DNA from: Amphibalanus amphitrite
Taxonomy: Eukaryota > Arthropoda > Thecostraca > Balanomorpha > Balanidae
DNA: 64,000 nucleotides
Assembly (NCBI RefSeq): GCF_019059575.1
Contig: NW_024882727.1
Coordinates: 124,001-188,000, forward strand
Direction: 5' to 3'
Part shown: positions 12,801-24,800 of the stretch, in pieces
Layout of the letters: every line of letters begins with the position of its first letter
How positions within the stretch are numbered: the stretch's first letter is position 1
Notes under the pieces: generated by a model
Seen by the model: the letters and a program-made list of their open reading frames with translations, nothing else
The model's database searches: none
Told to the model about the DNA's origin: nothing
Made by a program: the position numbers and the translations under genes

Positions 12801-15800
12801 GGCGCCCAAAAACACCAATTCATCATCATCATCATTCCCTCCACCCCAACGTTTAACCCCATCCCTCCCTCTCCCGCGCAGGCAGCTGAACCCCCTGATG
12901 TACGCCTGTCCGCTCCCTCCAACTAACCCCCCTCCCCCTCTCCCCGCGCGCAGGCAACACCCCCCTGATGTACGCCTGCTCGGGCGGCCACGTGGAGGTG
13001 GTTCGCGCGCTTCTCGAGGCGGGCGCCAACATCGAGGACGCCAATGAGAACGGCCACACGCCCCTCATGGAGGCCGCCTCGGCCGGACACGTGGACGTGG
13101 CGCAGGTACGTGGCGGGTGGGAAACACGTGGTGGCGCGGGAGGGGATACGTGTGACACGTGGTGGGAATACATGGCGTGGCGAGACACGTGTGACACGTG
13201 GTGGGAACACGTGGCGTGATGAGACACGTGTGACATGCATAGCGTGACAGGAACACGTGGCAGGGACTGGGCATGTGTAGCACGTGGTGAGAGAGAAGAC
13301 GTGGCAGGGCGGCACGTGAAACATACGTAGGGAGATTATGATGACTGACAGGGTCGGGGTCACCGGACACGTGTGCCACGTGGTAAGAACACACGTGGTA
13401 GGGCGACACGTGAAACATGCGTAGCGAAATTATGATGTGACGTTCTGTGATGTTATGCGTTTACACATGTATGTCTAACACCTAACATGTGGGTTGTCAT
13501 AACTTAAATCGTTTGAGGCACATGATCAATTTGATGCGTTTTGATTTGCGTCAGTGTTTCACGTGGTTGATGCGTGATGCTTGTGTAAGGTGTATTGTGT
13601 AACTAGGTATATTATACACGCATATTAAACACGTGGCACACACGTGGCCTCTGGCATGTCTCAAAACAGTAACACGTGTGCTATGTTGGGTTGGGCCACG
13701 TGTGAAATAACACGTGACGGGCTCGTGAGAACCCCACAGCTGGTAGCTATAGAATGCCATGTAAAGAGTTCGACATTTGCTATCACTAATGTCATCATAC
13801 GTTTTATACCGTTTACTACTGCGAACTTGGAATGGTTTTGACGTTTCGTCGCTGCCTAGCAATGGCAGCTATGCTGTTTATGTCTGCCTTCTCACAATAC
13901 TGGTGGGGTGAACGACACGAAATGGTCCAGCGATGCCTCAGATGCTAATGCTGCTAAAATGCTAATAGTAATGCCAGGCTTGCGCATGCACATAATAAGT
14001 GCGTATTACAAACGGGTTTTTGGTCGATACTCATTGTCCAAATCCGCTTATAAAGCGAAGTCATTTGCTTATGTATTTATGACAATTGTCAAACATTATG
14101 ACAAATTTATGCTGGTATCAGTAATGTGACGTAAATATATTCAACACGTTAAGGATTCTGCATAGCCATAACATACCGAAGATGTTTAACATGCTACTAC
14201 GATGGTGTTTAATTGTATAACACTACACGCATATTTCGTTGTGTATGACGATACACAATGCCTATGACTGTTCTTCGTTCACCTGGCTGTTCTTTATATC
14301 TCTGTGTGTAACAATACACGATCTCTATGACTGTGCTGTCCACACCCATGCTTTCTGCGACGATGCCCTCCATGAGAACGTTGTCTATGGCGGTGCTGCT
14401 CCTGACGTTGCCGTTTCGTGTGTTACAGATCCTGCTGGAGCACGGCGCCGGCATCAACACCCACTCCAACGAGTTCAAGGTACCGAGAAAAACGGGAACT
14501 GGAATCCAAATACAAAGCTAGCACCACAATTGACGAAGGAAGCGATGCCAACGATGAGAGCATACCGAGTGTGATGGTGAAAGGGGATATATGGGCGATT
14601 AATTGGATGTCACACTCAAAGGTAGAGAGCCTTAGTTTTGCGGGAAAGGAAGAAGAGGCAGCTTTTTGAGTCCATCTTGTTGCAAACCTGGCCTTAATGC
14701 CACTGCTCTAACCGCCACCCCTCCCCTTTCACCAGATGTCAGCTTTGCACTCTCTTGCTAAAAAAAAACTCGACCGTGGCTCGATTCCCATCCTGATTTC
14801 GCCCTGACCCGCTGCCTCAAACATAAACCACTGTTCTAACAACCACGCCTCCCCCTTCCCCAGGAGTCAGCGCTGACGCTGGCCTGCTACAAGGGCCACC
14901 TGGCCGATAGTTTAAATCTCATTTTATCCTTCCCGCCCCCTGCTCCTGTCTCACCACCGCCTCAGTCATGTGCCATATATAGTTGTCACTTGTCAATCAT
15001 TACCGACTGCTTTGACCGACACCATTCTCTCCCCCTCCCCCAGGAGTCAGCGTTGACGCTGGCCTGCTACAAGGGCCACCTGGCGATGACTATGCTCCCA
15101 TTCTGTCCTTCCCGCCCCTGCCCTGGTTTTAGCTGCCTCAGTCATCACAAATGGCAACCTTCAAATTCTCTGCTCTGACTGTTTTGACAACATTCTCTCC
15201 CCCTTCTCCAGGAGTCGGCGCTGACGCTGGCCTGCTACAAGGGCCACCTGGCCATGGTGCGGTTCCTGCTGGGAGCCGGCGCCGACCAGGAACATAAGAC
15301 CGAGGAGATGCACACGGCTCTGATGGAAGCCAGCATGGATGGTCATGTGGAGGTGGCCAGGCTGCTGCTCGACTCCGGCGCGCAGGTGAGGAGAGGGAGG
15401 GGGAGGGGGAGGGAGAGGAGAGGGAGGGGGAGGGGGAGGGGAGGGGGAGGGGAGGGGAGGGGAGGGGAGGGGAGGGAGAGCGAGATAGAGGGGGAGAGGG
15501 AGAGAAACGGATGGAAGAAGAAAACTCATATACTGCTAGTTTGAAGGTGTTATTGGGAAATAATATGTGAAATTAGTGAGGCGAGGCCAGATTGAAAGAG
15601 GGATGAGGGCGCTGTATGATATGGGAAGAAGAGGATAGAGGATAAAACCTGATCTTCCCTGACCTGAGCTGTCGCCTCAGACCTAACCTCTGCACTCTTC
15701 CCTCTTTCTGCTGAAGTCAACATGTCGGCGGACAGTTTCGAGTCACCTCTGCCGCTGAGCTGACCTCTGACGCTGACCTGACCCGACCTCTCCTCCCCTC

Positions 15801-18800
15801 AGGTCAACATGCCGGCGGACAGTTTCGAGTCACCTCTGACGCTGGCTGCCTGCGGCGGCCACGTGGAGCTGGCGTTGCTGCTGCTCGACAGGGGAGCCAA
15901 CATCGAGGAGGTTAACGACGAGGGATACACGCCCCTCATGGAGGCCGCCAGGTCAGTCAGAGGGGTTATAAATGGGGTAATAGGGGGTATGAAGGGTTTA
16001 AGAGGGATGTGCTCCCCTCATGGAGGCTGCCAGGTCAGTCAAAGGGGTATAAAGGGGGTAATAGGGGGTATGAAGGGGGTAAGAGGGATACACGCCCCTC
16101 ATGGAGGCCGGCAGGTCAGTCAGAGGGGGTATAAAGGGGGTAAGAGGGCCACACTTCTCTCATGGAGGCCTCCAGGTCAGTCTCAGAAGGGGATGGACCG
16201 ATTGTTAGGTCGAGAGGGTGTCAGTGGGTGTATAAGGGGACAAGAGCTTGGAAGAGCAGAAGTACCTGAATATGTCATCTTTTTTCTTCAATCACTTTGG
16301 ATATTTACTCCACTGCTTTTAAGAATCTTATCAAAAATATCTAAATTCACATTCGTGAACATTTCCGCCCGTCCTGGGAATCGAACCCACGTTTTCCGCT
16401 CTGTGTGCCACCAGGGAGGGCATGAGGAGATGGTGGCGATGCTACTGTCCCAGGAGGCCAACATTAACGCCGTCATAAATGATAAAACACATGGTTTACA
16501 CTTTACTCTCCTGCAGGCTGTAAAAATTCCGTCCGTTCCGAGATTTGAACCCACCATTTCCGCCGCCAGGGAGGGGCATGAGGAGATGGTGGCGCTGCTA
16601 CTGTCCCAGGAGGCCAACATTAACGCCGTGACCGAGGAGACCCAGGAGACGGCGCTGACGCTGGCCTGCTGTGGCGGCTTCGTCGAGGTGGCAGACTTCC
16701 TCATCCAGGTATGGACGGAGTAGAATGGGGGTAATATGGGAGTATGGTGGTTAGAATGGGATACTATGAGGGTAGAAGCAGGGTAGATGTGAGGGAGACG
16801 GCGCTGACGCTGGCCTGCTGTGGCGGCTTCGTCGAGGTGGCAGACTTCCTTATACAGGTATGGATGGGGTAAAATGGGGGTAATATAGGGGTAGTATGGA
16901 GGGTAGAATGGGGTAGTATGAGGGTAGAAGCAGGATAGAAGTGAGGGAGACGGCGCTGACGCTGGCCTGCTGTGGCGGGCTCGTCGAGGTGACAGACTTC
17001 CCTATCTAGGTATGGACGGGATAGTATGGGGTAGTATGGGGGTAGAAGGAGGGTAGAAGTGAGGAGACTCGGGAGACGGCCTGCTTTGGCGGTTTGGGCT
17101 AGGTGGCAGACTTCCTTATACAGGTATGGAAGGAAAGGCTGTATGATAGGTAGTGGTAGACTTAAATGCTGGCACGGAAGAATGATGAAGGATCATAGTA
17201 TACGGGGTATTGGGACGAGGAGAGACAGCGGACTAATGTCTCATGCAAAATTATATCGAATAGAGCGATTTGTCACGAATTGGCGTGTCTCGTCAGGCCT
17301 TGGTAACCGCCACCCCGCCCCTCGTGGGACTCAAAGACCTCATGGAGGCAACATCAACTCCCATACGCAGCCGCACGCAGACTAAGCTCCGCCCTCCCTC
17401 CCGCATGATGACTGTGAAAGCTGCTTCTCTGTTCTGTCTCTGACTCTTTTCCACGCTTTGCAGGCGGGCGCGGACATCGAGCTCGGAGCCTCAACTCCTC
17501 TGATGGAGGCCTCCCAGGAGGGGCACCTCGAGCTGGTCAGGTGAGAGCTTATAGGGGAAGAACTGGGATAATGAGGGGGTAACGCCGGTATAGCGAGTGT
17601 CAACGAGAGGCCTCCCAGGAGGGGCACCTCGAGCTGGTCAGGTGAGAGAAAAACTAGGGTAACAACTGGGGATAGCGTGGGACACCCCAGGAGGGGCACC
17701 TCGAGCTGGTCAGGTGAGAGAAAACTAGGGGAACAACTGGGGATAGCGTGGGACACCCCAGGAGGGGCACCTCGAGCTGGTCAGGTGAGAGAAAAACTAG
17801 GGTAACAACTGGGGATAGCGTGGGACACCCCAGGAGGGGCACCTCGAGCTGGTCAGGTGAGAGAAAACTAGGGGAACAACTGGGGATAGCGTGGGACACC
17901 CCAGGAGGGGCACCTCGAGCTGGTCAGGTGAGAGAAAACTAGGGTAACAACTGGGGATAGCGTGGGACATCCCAGGAGGGGCACCTCGAGCTGGTCAGGT
18001 GAGAGAAAACGGGGACTACCTAGGGGATAATAGCGGAAATAGCAGGGGAACGGGAGTAACGAGGGTCCCGGCTAGGAGGGGCACCTTTTGATGGTCAGTT
18101 GGAATAGCGGGAACGACTGGGGGATAATAGGGGAACTGGGAAATCACAGAGCCCTGAGAAGTGTCTTGTGAAGTACAAACTAGGACTATCACGGGACCCA
18201 TGACCCGTAGAGAGTACCCAGATGCTGGTCACGATAAGAAAACGGGAAGTTTGGGTATGATTGTACCTGCAGTCGGCGTCCACAGAAATGTCGTGTTAGA
18301 CCAGTCTTTTGTTCCGTCCACTACGCCCCACCCACAACAATTGCCTTAACATACTTCCCTTCCTAGATCCGCATAGCTGCCCTTTTCATCTCATTCTAAC
18401 GTGTTTCTACCACTTCAGGTACCTCCTCGATCGCGGAGCCAACGTGAACGCGGTCACCCAGACGGGCGGCGACACGGCCCTGACCTACGCCTGTGAGAAC
18501 GGTCATACTAACGTGGCAGAGGTGCTGCTAGACCGTGGCGCCGCTCTGGTGAGTGATGTAGGGGAATCTACTACAGATTTGCACTACAGTGTCACAGCTG
18601 ATTTAACTATATTGTTATATAATACACTGCTGGGTATTAGGATATAATTGTGAGTAGGGAGTTATTAGGGTACTTTCATGCGTAGGGTATTATGTGGATA
18701 CTACTTGACTACAAAATACACTACTGACGTAGTCGAAGGTTTTGCTCTATCATGGAGCGCCGCTGGCGAGTCGTGTCTGTTGGGAAACTTTTACAAAATA

Positions 18801-21800
18801 TACCTACCTAGGTGTAGGGAAAATCTACTAAAAAGTATACTACACCGACTGGTTGGTGGCGTATGGTAGTGCACTCCGTACTACAAAAATGCAGTGCAAG
18901 TTATGCAGCTAAGGTATCAGCGTTTTGTATTTATTTGTCACTGTGACTGCTTCCGGTTATGTCCAACCTCCCACTGATGGATCACAATCTTCAACATCCT
19001 CGACCTCAGGAACCCTCTGTAACACTGTCTCCCCCCTCGTCCTTCCACAGGAGCACGCGGCCGAGGGCGGCCGCACCGCCCTGATGAAGGCAGCGCGCGC
19101 CGGCCACCTCTGTACCGTCAACTTCCTCCTGAGTCGATTCGCTGACGTCAACCGAGCGACGGCCAATAATGACCACACGGCGCTGAGTTTGGCCTGCCAC
19201 GGGGGGCACCTTCATGTGGTAAAGGTCCTGCTGCAGCATGGAGCCAACCCGCACCACATACTCAAGGTGAGTTCGATTTCAGGGATTTGATGGAAGGTTT
19301 GATGGGACGGGGGTAAGGGATGGGGTAGGAGGTACCGGGTTAGCGATGTGAAGTTATGGGTTGGTGTTTAAAAGCCGACACCTCGGGAATAATCTGATTC
19401 GATCTGAGAGCGGGATTAACCGTAATGTGGAAGAGAGGCTGTGAATGGTATGAACGAGATATTTGAGAAAGTAGAGGGGATTTTTTTCTGTTTTTGCCTT
19501 TTTAGTTGCATGATGAAGACGTATAAAAAGTCGTAATAAGTCTTAGATGGGCTTGCAATTAATCAAAGCCTATCCAAGTATATAGAAAGTAAATGTAAAC
19601 ATCAATATAAAAACCAGGCATTATCCAGCAACGCAACAGCTGCACTCAGCAAACTAATTTGATGATGCTATTCAGTCTGGGATTATCTTCATTGTGTGCC
19701 TACTGACTCGTGATTCGTATTTTCTATCAACCATGACATGTTGACCCCTCTGACCTCTTACCTCCTCTCCCTCCTCAGGACAACTCTACCATGCTGATGG
19801 AGGCCGCCAAGAACGGCCATACGCCCGTGGTGGAGCTACTCATGGACTACCCCGACATCCAGCCGCTCACCGAGGCGCAGGTGGGCGCGTGGGCTCGATT
19901 CCCAGCGCGGGCGGAACATTTATCGTGATGGTTTTTGTTCGATTATTAGTGTGGACAGAAAATTTGTCGAAATTTTGTTCGTTCGAATCGCGCATCTGAC
20001 AAAATCAATTGTAACGGCTTGTGCTGGAATACTTCCGCTGACAAAGTTTTTGCATGACGAGTATGCATTCGAATCTTAGAACGGGGAAAATGATTATGAT
20101 GATTAGGGCTCGAATTACAAGATAGGCATTAGTTTATCCTTGCTGTGTCATGGTTTTGAACCCAACAACTATTAAAGTACCTGACTATTTATGTCCAAAT
20201 TTCAGCGCGAGAAGGAATTTATCGCGCTGATATACATAGTTATAATCTCAGCGAACCAAACATTTTATCACGGATTAGATGATGTAGGTTCGAATCCCAT
20301 TGCTGACAAATGTTCATTTCCCTTCACCGCCACTTGCAGATGCCGGGCGCCTTCGAGACGACCGAGGGCGGTGACGCGGCGGCGGCGGCGGCTGCGCGCG
20401 TGGCCGCCTCTCAGGCGCAGACCGATCTGTCCCTCCAGGTCAACTCGACCGCGCACTACCACACCGGTACGTATCTGGGGAAAACGGTGGTGGTGGCATT
20501 TTATGTCTGATAACGTGACGATGAGTGATGTACACTTGATTTTATGTCTGATAACGTACTATGATGGGTGATAACACTTGTACCGATTTTAGCGGATGAC
20601 TTTACTCAGCTACATGAGTAATTCGTAGTCACTCTGATTGCTAGTCTTGGACTCTTTGAATTTCCATTGGTATAAGTTTTTGGTTAACTAACCTTAGCAA
20701 ACACAAAACAATAAACTTCTCCAACTTATTTGCCATATTTTGAGGCTGATGCAGAATCTTGTGACTGTTGTGACTGGCTTCTGTACTTGATTGCGTTAGA
20801 CCCCAGTCAGCACAGCACGGAATAGAAGACACTCTCCCCTTATACTCCAGAACTTTTACTCCACTTGTACTCTCCAGAGGTTCCTTCGCTACCTCTCACA
20901 CTCCCTTCTCAAACTCCCTCTCTCTCCCCGCAGCGGATGGCGCCGCGGCGGCCGGCTCGGCCTCGTTCGAGCTGCTGCCCGCCCAGCCCAGTGGAGGTGG
21001 AGGAGGTGGCAGCGGGGAGACGGCGGCCGGGAAACAGACCTGCCAGAGGCGTCGCTCGCGGTCCGTCGGACAGGGAGAGGCCGACAACATCTACACGGTG
21101 AGTAGGGGATTTTTCTAAATAAATTTTGTTCGAATGGATGAATGGGTGGCTGTGGGCCCGGGTGCCCCGCTAAGCAGTGCTTGTTGCGAATGACACCACG
21201 GACCCACTACTCGACATTTCCCGCGTTCGGTTCGCCGCGATAATTTGAATCGAAACTGGTGATATTTTGAATCGAAAACGATAATTTTAATCGAGTTAGG
21301 GGTTAAAGGTGAGGGTATTAGAGATAATTCTGTGAGTAGATGGGATACCGGTATGTGTGTGTGTGTGTGGGTGTGCATTGTGATAAATAATATTTTGGGA
21401 GAGCGGAGAAAGAATATGTATTTTCTGGACATCAGAAAGGCTTAACGTTCGTTAACATAACGTGTGAAGCCAACTTTGCCAAGGCTTATGGCACGTATAC
21501 TAGTTGAAAGATAGCGTTTTTGAAGGAAGAAGAAAGGCGAAAAAAGTAGAGAAGAATCAACGATCAGCTGGTGTATGTATAGTGTGTACGCATTTAAGAT
21601 TACAATGCGGCTTTTTCAGGTGTATTTCAGGTGTGTTTCAAGACACCACCATGCTCACACTACCCCTTTCTCTGCCCCACAGATGAAGACACCGCCGTAC
21701 ACGCCGTCCTCCCCGGTGACCCAGCCGTGCTGCGTCACCTCCCCAACGGACCTCCTTGACCCCGGTCTGCTGGCTCTGGATGTGGGTGACGAGGCGGCCC

Positions 21801-24800
21801 TGAGCCGGGCGACCTCCGATCGACTGGAGCAGTACATCAGCGAGATGTTAAGGAGGCCCGATGTAGGAGATCAGGTGGGTTTGGAGCGGAAGAAAGAACG
21901 AGGGAACGAGGGAAATTGTAGACTTACTTTTACTTTAGACTTATAATTTCGTCGACTCCATCTAGTAGATGCAGGATCATTTCTGATCGTCGTAGGAAGA
22001 TGGTGGGTGGATGTAGGAAGATGGTGTGTGGATGGGATACATATTAGGAAGACTGTGTGGTCAGAGTCCAGAGTTGGGAAGGAACTGAAGTCGGGGTGAG
22101 CCCGGGACAATGGTAGGAAGACAGTGGATAGGAAATATTTTAGGAAGACTGTGGGAGTCAACTCCTCCCTCCAGGGGTAAGGCGAGTATTTAGGATATAA
22201 GTATGAAGATATCCCATTTAGAAAATAAGTGGTTTTATGGCAAGTGGCGAATAATTGACATTGAATTGACTTGGCATATGGTGTGTGGCGGGGAAGAACT
22301 TGTTGGAATTGTGATGTAACGTAATGTCCTGACCGTCAATATTAAGAAGCAACTATTTTAGATCATAGAAACCTATAATGTAATGAGGATGGATGGGCAG
22401 TTATAGGCTACTTGTGGAGCCGCGTTATTGGTTCTGCTTATGCAACATATGCGCTTGCAACTATCTACCAACATACATGCATGACGAGCCTCACTTAATC
22501 ATTTCCATCCACTTCACCCACTCTCTCACCCCGCCTTTCCTCAGGAGGGCGAGGAGATTGAGAAGCTGACCCAGCTAACCCGCACGCTGGCGTCTCGCAT
22601 GCCGGAGGAACTGAGACGCGGCCTGCCAGGCCTGGCTGAAGCAGCGGCGGCGGCCGCTGCGGCGCCCCAGCAGCCGCCACCGGCGGCCGCAGAGGGCACT
22701 GGACAACAGCCCGTGAGTGGGAGAGAGGGAGGATGGGAGGGATGGGAATCGTGTACCATCGAGGGAGGGATAAGAGGGAGAAGGCCGGAGGGAGGGAGGA
22801 GGGACAGGAATGTAGGGGAAAGGGAAGGATGCAGAACACGCTAGGAGGTGGAGACAGAACCGGATGAGGAGGTGAGAATGAGAGGAGTAAGTGAAGTTTT
22901 AGATAAGGAGGCAAGAATGATTAATGAATGAATGAGTGAATGAGTGAAGAAATGGCTAATGAATAGAATATGGATGAATAAGCGATGTGATGTGATTGAA
23001 TTGATGCGGGAAAAGAAAAGGGGAACGAAAATTAGTTGCAACAAACACCAAACCGTCATAAGTCACTAAGAAATCGACATGATACGGCCTAATGGTTAAC
23101 AACAGTGTTACGGGTTACATAACAATTAAAGTGTGTTCCCGTCTGAAACCATAGCCTATTCATGCTCCCATCAGTCTTACCACCTTGTATGTATGTTCTA
23201 AGCAGCCTTTTGGTACATATAGAAGTCTATGACATGTGTTTTGGTGGACACGCCTGTCATCTGAGTTTTATCCATATTCATTGTATGTATAATGTTTTTA
23301 TCAAGTGTCAATAAACTAACTAACCAACTATGTTTGTTCTCTTCAGAGCCGCGAATCAGTGATCGTGACCAACCCGAGCTCTGCGGCTGCGGCGGGGCAG
23401 CCCCCGGCCGACCAGAGACCCAAGGCTAAGGCGGTCAGCAAGAAGGAACAGAAGAAGGTACCCAGACAGGTGAGAATAAAGGAGGAGAGGGAGAAGGGGA
23501 GAAGGACAGGGAAGAATACATGTGGGGAGAAGGGGAGAAGGATAGGAGACGAAAGAAAAGATGTGGGAGAAGTCGAGGAGGGGACAGAGACCGAAGGTCA
23601 AGGTGGTCAGCAAGAAAGACTAGAAGAAAAGTACCGAGAGGTGAGAATAAAGGAGGGGAGAATGAGGGGAGAATAGATTGTGGGGAGAAGGGGGAGGGGC
23701 AGAAACCGAAGGTCAAGGCCGTCAGAAAGAAAGACCAAAAGAAAAGTACCCAGACAGGTGAGAATAAGGGAGGGGGAGGAGAGAAAAGGAGGGACAGGAG
23801 GGGAGACAGAGAAGAATTATAGATATGGGTAGAAGGGGAGACAGACCGAGGGTCAAGCCCGTCAGCAAGAAAGACTAGAGGAAGGTACCCAGACAGGTGA
23901 GAATAAAGGAGAGGCGAGCTGATATAGGGAAGATAACGTGGGAGAAGGAGGGGAGATACGGTAGAAGCAGGCGGCAGAAAGGAAAATATCTGGGTAAGGG
24001 CTGACGATGAAAATTGAGTACGAGGAGGAATATGTAAGGAAGGCATCCGTCTAGAAGCCTGAGGAGGAAAGGAATGTGAATGTAATTGAGCGAGCGGTAC
24101 GAATTGATAACGGGGTGGGCGGGATGAAGACGGCGGGGACCGAGATGATTGGGAAGTAGCGGAAACTAGAGTAAGCGAGAGACTATGGAGAGGATGTTTC
24201 GAGGATGCAAGGAAAAAGCAGATGAAGATCAAGATACGTGGAAGTGGACCAGCTATGAATGAGGGAGACGGGAGGTTTCATTCCACTTTATCTAGAGCTG
24301 CTAACAGCTCCTGTCCCATTTTCAGACACCTGCAATGTCTCATCTTTCTTATCTTGCGCTCCAACTAACTCTCGTCTCGCCATTTTTCAGACGACCACCG
24401 CAGCGCCGGCCACCACCACCACCAAGACTCCGGCGCCTGCCGCAGCCACACCAGCTACATCTACCACCACCTCTACAGCAGCTGCAGCAGCCGGTCCCAC
24501 CACCGCCGAGCGCCAGCTGACGTCAGCTGCCCAGCTGGCAGCTAACCAGCAGCAGCTGGCAGCGCTGCAGCAGAATGTGGCGGCACTGCAGCAGCTGGAG
24601 CAGACCGTGATGGCACAGAGACAGGTGGGTTTGGAAAGAGTGAGGAAAGTGAGGTGTGTAAAGGTGTGTAAAGAAAGAGTGAAGGAGGCGAGGAGGGAGA
24701 GGGGCTGTGGCTTATAGCGAAGGACTGAGAGAGAGACCAGACTAGTCTATGTGAGTCTGCCGCCTTGCTAACTCAATACGTGAGTTAGCAAGGGAGATAT

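Noticed and set aside
17516-18005. Regular 71-bp repeats resembling a CRISPR array
   Set aside because: The repeats are tandem with conserved spacers, derive from a mask exon edge, and lie in a eukaryotic intron.
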